A stretch of 64,000 nt of DNA from Rhodovarius crocodyli. Lineage in GTDB: Bacteria > Pseudomonadota > Alphaproteobacteria > Acetobacterales > Acetobacteraceae. Positions within the stretch are counted from its first letter, which is position 1, and every line of letters starts with the position of its first letter. The stretch lies in assembly GCF_004005855.1 (NCBI RefSeq), contig NZ_SACL01000012.1, positions 30,876 through 94,875 on the forward strand, read 5' to 3'. A model generated the notes under the pieces. The model saw only the letters and a program-made list of their open reading frames with translations. It did not search any database and was not told the origin of the DNA. Positions 26,761 to 34,837 of the stretch are shown piece by piece. The position numbers and the translations under genes were made by a program.

Positions 26761-29040
26761 TCACCCTTCCAGCAGCGCCCACATCCGCTGCGGTGTCAGC
26801 GGCATCTGCAGCGTATCGGCCTGTGCCTTGCGGCCCTGGCTGGCCAGCGCGTCCGCGACCGCGTTCACCAATGCGGGGGTCGCACCGATGGTGCCGAGTT
26901 CCCCCACGCCCTTTACCCCCAGCGGGTTGGTCCTGCAGGGCACGGACTGGTCGAGCGCGGTGACATAGCCCGGCACCAGCACATCGGCGCGCGGCATGGC
27001 GTAGTCCTGGAAGCTGGCGCTCAGCGGCTGGCCGGTCTCGGGGTCGTAGACCAGCTGCTCGAAGATGGCCTGGCCCAGGCCCTGGAGGGCGCCGCCGGCG
27101 ATCTGCCCCTCCACGATCAGCGGGTTCACCACGCGGCCGGCATCATTGACGGAGACATAGGCCGCGACCTCGATCTCACCGGTGTCGCGGTCGATCTCGA
27201 CCTCGCAGATATGGCAGCCGTTGGGCCAGGTGGGGCCGTTCACCTTGGTGGTGCTGTCGATGAAGATGCGGCCCTCGGGCTGGCGGGCGGCCACATCGAA
27301 CAGGCCGATCTCGCGGTCGGTGCCGGCGATGCGGAAGCTGCCCCCCTGGTACTCCAGGTCGGCGCTGGCCACTTCCAGCGCCTCGGCGGCCAGTTCGCGG
27401 CCCTGGTCCAGCGCCTTGCCTGAGGCCACGCTGACGGCCGAGCCCGCGGTGAACAGGGAGCGCGAACCGGCGCTGCCGAAGCCCGTGCCCCGGTCGCTGT
27501 CGCCGAAGATGACCGTCACCTTCTCGATCGGCACATCGAAGATGTCGACGGCGAGCTGCGCGTAGGAGGTGCCGATGCCCTGCCCCATCTGCTGGGTGGT
27601 GGCATAGACCTCGATCCCGCCATCGCCCTTCACGGCGACGGTCACGCGCTCCTCCAGCGCGTTGCCGCCGGTCCATTCCAGGAAGGTGGCGATGCCGCGC
27701 CCGCGCAGCTTGCCCTTCTCGGCCGAGGCCGCCGCGCGCGCCGCATAGCCGGACCAGTTGGCGAGCTTCAGGCCCTGGTCCAGCATCTGCTCGAAGGCGC
27801 CGCTGTCGTACACCTGGCCCATGGCGTTGGTGTAGGGCATCTGGGCGGGCGCGATCATGTTGCGCCGGCGCAGCTCGGCCGGGTCCAGCCCCATGTCGCG
27901 GGCGGCCACGTCCATCAGGCGCTCGATGATATAGATCGCCTCGGGCCGCCCGGCCCCGCGATAGGCGCCGGTGGGCGCGGTGTTGGTCATCAGCGCGGTG
28001 AAGGCGAAGTCGATCGTCTTGATGTCGTAGATGCTGGTCGAGACCCAGGGGCCGATCAGCAGCTGGATGGCGATGCCGGAGTTGCGCGGATAGGCGCCGA
28101 CATTCGCCAGCCCCTTCACGCGCAGCGCCAGCACCTTGCCCTGCGCGTCCAGCGCGAGTTCGGCCACGCTGTCCACGTCGCGCCCGTGCACGGCCGACAG
28201 GAAGTCCTCGATGCGCGTCGCGGCCCATTTCACCGGCCGGCCCAGGCTGCGCGCGGCGAAGGCCACGACCGCATCCTCGGGGTAGAGGTTGGTCTTCATG
28301 CCGAAGCCGCCGCCCACATCGCCGATGCGCACCCGCACCGTGCCGGCCGGCAGACCCAGCAAGTCCTGCAGCTGGTCGCGCGCGGTCGACGGCATCTGGC
28401 TGCTGAGGCGCACGACCAGGCGCTCACCCTCAGGTGCTGCCAGCACCACGCGGGGTTCCATGGGGGCCGGGGCCAGGCGCTGGTTCGCGATCTCCACCCG
28501 GGCCACATGGGCGGCGGCGGCGAAACCGGCCTCGGCGGCGGCGGCATCACCATAGCGCGTCTGGGCGACGATGCGGGCGGGGTCCGCCAGGGCACCGGCA
28601 GTGGTGGTGACCGCGGGCAGCTCCTCATACTCCACCCAAATGGCCTCGGCGGCGTCACGGGCGGCCGAGAGGGTCTCGGCCACCACGGCGGCCACCGGCT
28701 CACCCACGAATCGCACCGCGCCGGTGGCCAGCAGCGTCTGCGATTCGGCCTGGAGGGGCGCGCCGTCCGGGCGCTTGAAGGGCAGCGTGGCCGTCATGGG
28801 CTTCACGCCTGCCGCCGCCAGGTCCTCGCCCGTGACGATGGCCAGCACGCCGGGCGTGGCGCGCGCGGCCTCCGTATCCATGGACAGGATTCGCGCATGG
28901 GCATGCGGCGAGCGCAGGAAATAGAGGTGGGTCTGCCCCTCGGGGGCGAAATCCTCGGTGAACTGGCCGATGCCTGCCAGAAGGGCCGCGTCCTCGACGC
29001 GCTTCACCGCCCTGCCGCTGCCGAAACGCCCGAATTCCAT
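26761..29040 (-). CDS. Xanthine dehydrogenase/CoxL-family molybdopterin-binding subunit
   Basis: The 759-residue protein is a molybdenum hydroxylase large subunit. It starts GSGRAVKRVEDAALLAGIGQF, the usual N-terminus. Molybdopterin-contact regions include GGGFGMKT, GAYRGAGRPEA and the C-terminal GVKGVGELGTIGATPALVNA with the catalytic Glu. The GAYRGAGR loop is of the form II (CoxL-like, non-CO) type, so it is not a classical CO dehydrogenase. The FAD and [2Fe-2S] subunits normally encoded beside it are absent here. It ends the host segment; its promoter lies in the 95 bases before the tRNA fragment. Confidence 0.9.
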   Translation of the reverse strand: MEFGRFGSGRAVKRVEDAALLAGIGQFTEDFAPEGQTHLYFLRSPHAHARILSMDTEAARATPGVLAIVTGEDLAAAGVKPMTATLPFKRPDGAPLQAESQTLLATGAVRFVGEPVAAVVAETLSAARDAAEAIWVEYEELPAVTTTAGALADPARIVAQTRYGDAAAAEAGFAAAAHVARVEIANQRLAPAPMEPRVVLAAPEGERLVVRLSSQMPSTARDQLQDLLGLPAGTVRVRIGDVGGGFGMKTNLYPEDAVVAFAARSLGRPVKWAATRIEDFLSAVHGRDVDSVAELALDAQGKVLALRVKGLANVGAYPRNSGIAIQLLIGPWVSTSIYDIKTIDFAFTALMTNTAPTGAYRGAGRPEAIYIIERLMDVAARDMGLDPAELRRRNMIAPAQMPYTNAMGQVYDSGAFEQMLDQGLKLANWSGYAARAAASAEKGKLRGRGIATFLEWTGGNALEERVTVAVKGDGGIEVYATTQQMGQGIGTSYAQLAVDIFDVPIEKVTVIFGDSDRGTGFGSAGSRSLFTAGSAVSVASGKALDQGRELAAEALEVASADLEYQGGSFRIAGTDREIGLFDVAARQPEGRIFIDSTTKVNGPTWPNGCHICEVEIDRDTGEIEVAAYVSVNDAGRVVNPLIVEGQIAGGALQGLGQAIFEQLVYDPETGQPLSASFQDYAMPRADVLVPGYVTALDQSVPCRTNPLGVKGVGELGTIGATPALVNAVADALASQGRKAQADTLQMPLTPQRMWALLEG

Positions 29041-29135
29041 GATCGTCCCCGAAGATGTTCGGGAAACAGATTGGATCGGATCGGAGGATCTGTAGAGGGG
29101 GGTAAGTGTGTCTCGGGATAACACACTGAAAAGAA

Positions 29136-29181
29136 TGGTCGGAGTGAGAGGATTCGAACCTCCGGCCCCTGCGTCCCGAAC
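29136..29181 (-). other. 3' half of a tRNA-Pro gene: prophage attachment site
   Basis: Read on the minus strand, this is GTTCGGGACGCAG, then a T-arm (GAGGTTCGAATCCTC) and the encoded 3' end ending CGACCA. It matches tRNA-Pro (anticodon GGG) from the anticodon loop to CCA. The 5' half is missing: the bases before the loop (CAGTG) do not pair with the 3' stem CGCAG. This is what remains when a phage integrates into a tRNA and supplies a new 3' end at its far side. The intact tRNA is expected beyond 64000. Confidence 0.85.
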
Positions 29182-29432
29182 ACTGAGATAGATACCTAAC
29201 GTATTGAATCTGGCGTGGCAAGTCGCCGCCTTTCTGCCCTACAGACTGGCGTCAACCCGGCATTACCCACAGCCGGGTGGGCAGATCGCGCAACCGCGCA
29301 CTGTGTTCACGAATACTGACATCGTTCTTGCCCCGCCACCCCGCGCCGGGTAGAATGATGGGGCTGCGGCGGGTCTGGGAATACCCGGGCCTAGCCTCGC
29401 GAGCCGTCGCAGGCCGCGATATGCGTGCCAGG

Positions 29433-29461
29433 ACCGCCCGGGGGCAACTCCGGGCGGTTTT
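29433..29461 (+). terminator. Hairpin terminator at the left end of the prophage
   Basis: ACCGCCCGG and CCGGGCGGT form a perfect 9-bp stem with an 8-base loop, followed by TTTT on the plus strand. It lies just past the last lysis gene, so it may also stop the minus-strand late transcript, although the T-run is on the plus side. The 250 bases between it and the att site show no gene and may hold integrase-arm sites. Confidence 0.6.
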
Positions 29462-29464
29462 GCT

Positions 29465-29644
29465 TCACCATCCGCAGAGGCGGCGCCCCGTCTCGTCGTG
29501 GGCCAGGATCGCCGCAGCCGTCTCCCTGGTCAGCACGTCGTCACGCCCCACCAGGATCGGCCGCCACGCGGAGCAATCAACGGCTCCAGTCACGCCGCAG
29601 CCGCTCAGCAGGATCAGGCTCGCGAGCCACGTCCCCCTCCACAT
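29465..29644 (-). CDS. Rz1-like outer-membrane spanin lipoprotein
   Basis: This 59-residue ORF overlaps the end of the Rz-like gene in another frame. It encodes a lipoprotein signal MWRGTWLASLILLSGC with the lipobox LLSG-Cys, then a short mature part with Cys24 and an Arg-rich end. Rz1 proteins are lipoproteins in the outer membrane that pair with Rz to fuse the two membranes at lysis. The position, overlap and lipobox all fit. Sequence similarity is not expected to be strong in this class. Confidence 0.75.
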   Translation of the reverse strand: MWRGTWLASLILLSGCGVTGAVDCSAWRPILVGRDDVLTRETAAAILAHDETGRRLCGW

Positions 29645-29816
29645 GCGCTCTCTCCCTGGCCTGGGTTGCGATCCGCTCGGCCGAGCGGCGTATCTCGTCG
29701 GTGCGCGCGCTCTGCTTGCCGATCATGTAGGCGCCGGTCAGGATGGCCAGCGCGGCGCCTGCGATGGCAACGTAGACGTGGATGCGGCTCCACAGCCCGG
29801 CGAACAGGGCGATCAC
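29577..29816 (-). CDS. Rz-like inner-membrane spanin
   Basis: The 79-residue protein has one N-terminal membrane helix (VYVAIAGAALAILTGAYMIG) and a charged helical periplasmic tail rich in Arg and Glu ending RLRRDWSR, a common i-spanin ending. The start is GTG, overlapping the endolysin stop as GTGA. Its 3' end overlaps the Rz1-like ORF by 68 bases. It is shorter than lambda Rz (153 residues) but has the same topology. Confidence 0.7.
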   Translation of the reverse strand: MIALFAGLWSRIHVYVAIAGAALAILTGAYMIGKQSARTDEIRRSAERIATQARERAHVEGDVAREPDPAERLRRDWSR

Positions 29817-30469
29817 GCCGCCTTGTCCTTCCGCTGCTGCCACAGCCACACGGCCACACCGATCCCGGCCGCCAGGACCAACACGGCCATGGTCTGCCAG
29901 GGGATGCCGCCCACCGCCGTGGCCACCGGGGCCAGCGCGCCGAGGGGGGCGAGCGTGCCGACCGCCTTGGCGACGGCCGTGCCGCTGTTGGTCGTGGCGG
30001 CCTGACGGATGCTGCGGACGGGCGCGGGCTGGCTGAACTCCGTGATGCCGTAGAGGGCCATGCCCTCGTCCATTTCGGCCTGGGTGTATGGCATGCCGCC
30101 CAACTCGACCTCGATGATCGCCCGGAGCATGACCTTCATCACGCGGTAGGGGCGCACGTCGATCTTGTCATGGATGCCCACGCCAAGCGCCGCTGCTACC
30201 CTGGCCGAATAGGCGACCGGATCGTTACCGTCGCTCTGCGGAGCCCAGGAGTTGATCTGCTTCCAGACCGTATCGAGCCCGTTGCGGGTCTGGTTCACGA
30301 CGAGCTGGCCGACGCCCGCGCGCATGCCCAGGGCGAGTGAGGAATACCGGCCGTAGCCATCAGCCGAAACGGGGTCCTGCCCATTCCAGCGCCGCTTGGG
30401 GTCCGCGATATACCGCAGGTTCGTCGGATTGTTGTTCCGGTAGCCCCGGCTTGCCTTCGGGTCAGCCAT
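29813..30469 (-). CDS. Endolysin-like murein hydrolase with C-terminal membrane anchor
   Basis: The 218-residue protein begins ADPKASRGYRNNNPTNLRY, the NNPGNLR-type motif of phage 'P5-like' virion or lysis muramidases. The domain runs to about residue 150 (GMRAGVGQLV, DPVAYSARVAAALGV). A linker follows, then one membrane helix (MAVLVLAAGIGVAVWLW) and a basic end. A C-terminal anchor is unusual for an endolysin and suggests tethering at the inner membrane until release. The gene lies between the holin-like and Rz-like genes, which supports a lysis role. The start at 30469 overlaps the previous stop as TGATG. Confidence 0.75.
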   Translation of the reverse strand: MADPKASRGYRNNNPTNLRYIADPKRRWNGQDPVSADGYGRYSSLALGMRAGVGQLVVNQTRNGLDTVWKQINSWAPQSDGNDPVAYSARVAAALGVGIHDKIDVRPYRVMKVMLRAIIEVELGGMPYTQAEMDEGMALYGITEFSQPAPVRSIRQAATTNSGTAVAKAVGTLAPLGALAPVATAVGGIPWQTMAVLVLAAGIGVAVWLWQQRKDKAA

Positions 30470-30681
30470 CACGGCCTCCATATCTTGTGCAGGAAATAGC
30501 CGCCGACGCCTGCGAGGGTGCTGAACACGCCAGCCATCACCCGCATGGCCTTCATGGCGCCTGCCACTTCGGATACGAGATCGCGGGTTGCGCGCACCTC
30601 AAGGCGAAGCTCCGATACGAGGGAGGCGAGGCTATCAACCTCGGCCTCCAGACGCCCTATGGCGCGCTCGGCGTCGCTCAC
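30469..30681 (-). CDS. Holin-like small membrane protein
   Basis: The 70-residue protein has a coiled-coil N-terminal part (AIGRLEAEVDSLASLVSELR) and one C-terminal membrane helix (VMAGVFSTLAGVGGYFLH). It is the only candidate holin in the lysis cluster. The start is GTG, overlapping the upstream stop as GTGA. The single helix resembles class III holins. The function rests on position and topology only. Confidence 0.6.
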   Translation of the reverse strand: MSDAERAIGRLEAEVDSLASLVSELRLEVRATRDLVSEVAGAMKAMRVMAGVFSTLAGVGGYFLHKIWRP

Positions 30682-32558
30682 GAAACTCCGGCCCCGAAAT
30701 CCCAGATCGGCCGGATCGCATCCGACGCGATCTGCGCCATGATCGAATAGCCGTTGTCGTTCGGGTGCGTGCCGTCCGCGCTGGTGGTGCTGTCGCTGGG
30801 CCAGCCCGCCGCGCCCATCACAGGGTCAGCCGCGTAGTCCGCGATGGCGTCGATCCGGTTCCGGCCGGTGTTGGCCCGCACCAGCGCGTTGTAGGCGTCC
30901 TTGATAACGATCTGCGGCGCCGTGAACACCCCACGCGGAATGATCGTGCCCCACACCCAGCGCGGCCGGGCGAAGCCCCGAGCGTCGGCATAGGCGTTCA
31001 CGATGTCCATGGCCTGCATGCCCAGCTCGAACAGGTCTGCCGCGCTGGTGCCGTTGTTCACGATGTCATTCGTGCCGAGGGACCACAGGATAACGTTGTT
31101 CCTGGCGCCGGGCCGAAGCTCCCGGATCAGATAGGCCGCCGTTGCAGGCGCGAAGTTGGCCGCCGTCTCGCCCGACCGGGACAGGCTGACAAAGCGCGCG
31201 GGCAGGCCGAGGCGCTGCATCCACAGCTTGGTGGGCGTGCGGATCAGCGTCGCCTTCAGCCCGAACGTGATGCTGTCGCCGCGCGCGATGATCGTGTCTT
31301 GGTTCTGCGGGACGATGCCAAAGCGCGAGGTCAGGCAGGCTTGGACCGTCTCTCGGTCAGCCTCGGAAAGCTCGGACTGGTAGATCACCAGGGCCGCCCA
31401 TTCGAAGTCGCTCCCCGTGCCGTCGCTCCACGTCCCTACCGTGCCGCCGGCCATGCTTGCGGCCGTCATGCTGTTCTGGGTGGCGTGCGCGTTGTCGAGG
31501 AACAGCCGGGTGGCGTTCGTGGCGCCAACCGTGGCGCCGTATACCGCGAGCGTGGCAGGCGCGCGGACATGCGTCAGCTTGGACTGGCCGCCGCCTTGCA
31601 CGTTGTAGAGGAACGAACTGCCGCTCACGCCCAGCCGAAACGGGGTGGTGGCATGATACAGCTCGACCAGCGGCGTGTTGACCATGGCGCCAGGGCAGCG
31701 CGCCACCATGAACACCGATACCCCAGAGGTGCTGGTGGTCAGACCGGCGGGTATCGACAGGCTGTTGTTGGTCACGCCCGTGTTGAAGTTCGGGCCATCG
31801 TGCCGGATCATCCGGCCCTGAACGAGCCCATCCAGAGTGTTCATGGCGTCGATGTAGGGGCGCGCCGCTGCGGTCGCTTGCGTCATATGCGCTGCGCCGG
31901 TCGTCTGATCGTAGGCGATGGAAATCCGAACGGTGGTCCCGGCCGCCCAGCGATCGACGAGAGCCCAATCCGGGGTTCCGTCTGCAAGGAACGGCACATC
32001 AAGAGTTGTGCTGTCGCTGGTCCGCACCAGCCGGATGGCAGGGCCAGCGTAATCCGGGATCAGCCGGATCAAGCCATACACCGCAGCCGGCGTGCCCGGG
32101 AGGGTGCCGGGGGAACGCCGCTGCCACGCCGCCTTCCCACTCGTCGTGCGGAAGGGCGCGAAGATCTGGCCGTTGTTATTCCACAGCGTGGTTTGGCGCC
32201 GGAACGCCGTCGCCGCCGCGCCCGAGCCATCGCCCGTGATGGTCACGGTCGGGTTGGTTGTGTAGCCGCTTCCGGGGTTGGTGATCTGGATCGCGACCAC
32301 GGCGCCACCCTGTACCAGCGCAATGCCGGTCGCCGTGGTGCCGCTGCTGGGCGCCGCGAATGTCACGGTAGCCGCCGTGTACCCGCTACCGCCCGCGCTG
32401 ACATAGACACCGGACAGGCGCCCCTCGGACGCGTTGGCATAGCCGAAGCCGAGGTCGTCAGACGCGACCGGGGCGCGGAGGCCAGCGGCGGGGAGGTAGG
32501 AATTTCTCAGGTAGGAACGGAATGTCCCGTAGCCGACCCCAGGGGCGGTGATCCTCAC
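30678..32558 (-). CDS. Tail protein with C-terminal SGNH/GDSL hydrolase domain
   Basis: The 626-residue protein starts with a short virion-type region holding two GGSGYT/PGSGYTTNPTVTITG beta repeats. A LamG-like beta-sandwich spans about residues 200-390. The SGNH esterase domain fills the C-terminal ~215 residues: block I ARGDSIT (nucleophile Ser), block III SLGTNDI, and block V DGTHPN with the Asp/His pair. Such phage domains remove acyl groups from surface polysaccharide. It lies after the tailspike and before the lysis genes. The GTG start overlaps the upstream stop (GTGA). Confidence 0.85.
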   Translation of the reverse strand: MRITAPGVGYGTFRSYLRNSYLPAAGLRAPVASDDLGFGYANASEGRLSGVYVSAGGSGYTAATVTFAAPSSGTTATGIALVQGGAVVAIQITNPGSGYTTNPTVTITGDGSGAAATAFRRQTTLWNNNGQIFAPFRTTSGKAAWQRRSPGTLPGTPAAVYGLIRLIPDYAGPAIRLVRTSDSTTLDVPFLADGTPDWALVDRWAAGTTVRISIAYDQTTGAAHMTQATAAARPYIDAMNTLDGLVQGRMIRHDGPNFNTGVTNNSLSIPAGLTTSTSGVSVFMVARCPGAMVNTPLVELYHATTPFRLGVSGSSFLYNVQGGGQSKLTHVRAPATLAVYGATVGATNATRLFLDNAHATQNSMTAASMAGGTVGTWSDGTGSDFEWAALVIYQSELSEADRETVQACLTSRFGIVPQNQDTIIARGDSITFGLKATLIRTPTKLWMQRLGLPARFVSLSRSGETAANFAPATAAYLIRELRPGARNNVILWSLGTNDIVNNGTSAADLFELGMQAMDIVNAYADARGFARPRWVWGTIIPRGVFTAPQIVIKDAYNALVRANTGRNRIDAIADYAADPVMGAAGWPSDSTTSADGTHPNDNGYSIMAQIASDAIRPIWDFGAGVS

Positions 32559-32881
32559 AGGCCGCCCTCCGCACGCTGGAATTGGATCAGGCCGGTGCCG
32601 TCAGGTGACACCAGCGCGACCTTCGTCCACGTCCCCGGAACCGTGATGATCTCGCCAGAGCCGGGCAGGATGGCGCCGCTGCGGTCCTCGCCGGTCGCCG
32701 TGACATCGCCGGATACCAGCGCGCTGTCGCCGTACTGGCGGTAGACGATGGTGTCGCCGAGGTTCAGGGCGATCAGGATCGTGCCGTTGGTTCCGGGGGT
32801 ATTGGGCAGATCGGAAACCTGTGCCGTCGCGCCGACAGTATAGGTTTTCGCCCGCCCCGAGAGGGACAGTGGCTTAGTCAT
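32555..32881 (-). CDS. Small beta-rich tail-module protein, unknown
   Basis: The 108-residue protein is predicted to be all beta (AKTYTVGATAQVSDLPNTPGT, DTIVYRQYG, GEIITVPGTWTKVALVS). No family is recognised. It sits between the tailspike and the SGNH tail protein and is coupled to the latter by a 4-base overlap. It may be a tail adaptor, a spike-assembly protein or a small virion decoration. Confidence 0.6.
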   Translation of the reverse strand: MTKPLSLSGRAKTYTVGATAQVSDLPNTPGTNGTILIALNLGDTIVYRQYGDSALVSGDVTATGEDRSGAILPGSGEIITVPGTWTKVALVSPDGTGLIQFQRAEGGL

Positions 32882-32923
32882 GCGTCATCGAGCGCGGGTT
32901 AAGCGCGCTTCCTCTGCGAATGA

Positions 32924-34813
32924 TTAGGGAACCTGCTTGACGACGTTGCCGGCGGCGGCGTCCCGCCAGAAATCGCCGCTGCTCAGGCCGGCTGCGCTCG
33001 TCGGGAGGCTAGTCAGCCAGAGGCGGGACCACCGAGCGCCGGAGCCACCAAGCTCTCGCCCGGCCACCGCAGAACGCCAGCCGATGCCGTCCATGATGAA
33101 CTGGTTGGCGCCGGCAGCCTGGAATGCGATGCCGCCGCTGTCGGCCTCGACACCCCAAAGCTGCGTGGTGCCGTCCTGGCTCTTGAAGTCCAGCCGGGCC
33201 TTGCCGCCGCTGTTGGCGTAGAGGGAAAGGGCATTGTTATCCCCATCCATGGCCGCGAAGCCGTCTGGAAGCCGCCGGGCATAGGCATCCGGCCCCGTGC
33301 CGAAGGCGCGGACATATACTTCATCGGACGGATCGCGGGTGCCCGTGACAAGTGCCCCCCCCGCATAGTTCCGCCAGCCAATGATCTCCACGTCGTTGCC
33401 GCCGCCGGAATTGACCAGGTTCAGGACCGTTCCAAGGATATCGCCGAACTTGGACCGGATCCTTGTGTTCGATACCGCATGAGTGGCATCGCCGATTTGG
33501 AAGCCACCCTGGAGCAGGCCAGCACGCGGCGGTGGGCCGCCTGCGATCAGGTAGTCCTCGCGCAGCGTCTCGAACACGCAATTGCTGGCCAGGATCTTCG
33601 CCTGCCCCAGATAACCGCCCGACAGGTTGCCCCAGAAGGCGATGCCTGCGGCCTCGGTGATGAGCGCCCATTGCGGGAACTGCATCGGGACCACGATGAC
33701 TTCGCCGGTGAAGTTGGCTCCTGTCGCGGCGTCGAGCGTGTATTGGAGCGTTGTCGCGGTCGGAACCGCCGTCACCTTCATCAGAATGTTGAAGCCGGCG
33801 TCGCCCCCGCTGTAGACCTGCCCCTGCTCGCCCACCCGGAAGCCATGCGGGGTCGGAAAGGTGATCGTTGCCGTGGTGCCGCTGCGGGTGATGCTGGTGC
33901 CTGTGCGCCAGGTCTGCGCGCGGTAGTCCTCCGGCATCGCGCCGCCGAACACTTCCCAATTGAGCCAATCGCCAGTGCCGGCGGTGCCGAACTTGATGCC
34001 CGCGCCGCCCTGCGACCAGCCGATGAGGCCAGGGCCGTAGCGGCTGTCTGCCACGCCATTGAAGAACACAGAGCAGCCCACGGCGCTGCCGAACCCGCCA
34101 TCGGCCTCACGGCTGATGTTGCCGTTGTTCAGCCAGAAGGGGCCGCCCATGCCCATGCCGGCCATGCCGTCGCCGGCGTGCCCGGCCGGTGGGCCGTCGC
34201 AATACCAAGTGTGGCGCCAGCAATCGATGATCGCGAGGGGGCCGACGATGTTGAACGCCAACCCATAGACCGCCAGGCCACGCCCCTTGGAGTTGATGGA
34301 CGTGCCGGTGATGGCATCGCCCTGGGCGTATCCATTGCCGTTGATGGTCAGGTTGCCGAGGCCGAAATCCACCGGGAAGCCAGTGGTGACGGGGCGCGTC
34401 CCTACCAGCACGTCGAAGTTCTCGACCGTGACAACATCCGCTGCCGTCTGAGCCGCCGGCATCTTTAGGATCGTGAAGCCCTTGCCGGCGCCGATCAGAT
34501 ACACGCCGCTGCGCAGGTAGATGTTCTTGACGTAGAAGGTGCCGGCCTGGATGTTGAGCACCCCGCCGCCCTGTCCGGCCACAGTGTCGATGGCCGCCTG
34601 AAGCGTGTCGGACTGGTCAAGTGTCGTGCCCTTGATGAGCCCGAACACCCGGGCATCGTATTGGGGGCCGACGACGGAGCGGATCGCCGAGAGCGGGGCT
34701 TGCCGGTTTGAGCTCGCCCCGCTGCCCTGCACCACCATCATCAGGTCATTGTTCGAAAGCGGCAGTTGCGCAGCCGTCATCCCCGTGACCGGGAGGCCCG
34801 TTGCATTCGTCAT
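32924..34813 (-). CDS. Tailspike with pectate-lyase-like beta-helix
   Basis: The 629-residue protein has an N-terminal phage-attachment region (MTNATGLPVTGMTAAQLPLSNNDLM, landmark LPLSNND). It is followed by the classic right-handed beta-helix entry: ARVFGLIKGTTLDQSDTLQAAID, GGGVLNIQAGTFYV and VYLIGAGKGFTILK. Repeated Asn/Gly-rich strands fill the middle, and the C-terminal end has a strand-rich section with an inserted RTGTSITRSGTTATITFPTPHGF domain. Proteins of this type bind and often cleave host surface polysaccharide. The ATG is preceded by an AG-rich stretch. It is P22-tailspike-like in role, not evidently in sequence. Confidence 0.8.
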   Translation of the reverse strand: MTNATGLPVTGMTAAQLPLSNNDLMMVVQGSGASSNRQAPLSAIRSVVGPQYDARVFGLIKGTTLDQSDTLQAAIDTVAGQGGGVLNIQAGTFYVKNIYLRSGVYLIGAGKGFTILKMPAAQTAADVVTVENFDVLVGTRPVTTGFPVDFGLGNLTINGNGYAQGDAITGTSINSKGRGLAVYGLAFNIVGPLAIIDCWRHTWYCDGPPAGHAGDGMAGMGMGGPFWLNNGNISREADGGFGSAVGCSVFFNGVADSRYGPGLIGWSQGGAGIKFGTAGTGDWLNWEVFGGAMPEDYRAQTWRTGTSITRSGTTATITFPTPHGFRVGEQGQVYSGGDAGFNILMKVTAVPTATTLQYTLDAATGANFTGEVIVVPMQFPQWALITEAAGIAFWGNLSGGYLGQAKILASNCVFETLREDYLIAGGPPPRAGLLQGGFQIGDATHAVSNTRIRSKFGDILGTVLNLVNSGGGNDVEIIGWRNYAGGALVTGTRDPSDEVYVRAFGTGPDAYARRLPDGFAAMDGDNNALSLYANSGGKARLDFKSQDGTTQLWGVEADSGGIAFQAAGANQFIMDGIGWRSAVAGRELGGSGARWSRLWLTSLPTSAAGLSSGDFWRDAAAGNVVKQVP

Positions 34814-34837
34814 TCTGGTGTCTCCGGTGCCTGCGCC

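Noticed and set aside
29136..29225. Complete tRNA-Pro gene at the prophage edge
   Set aside because: Only the part from the anticodon loop to CCA fits; the D-arm and 5' acceptor strand are missing.
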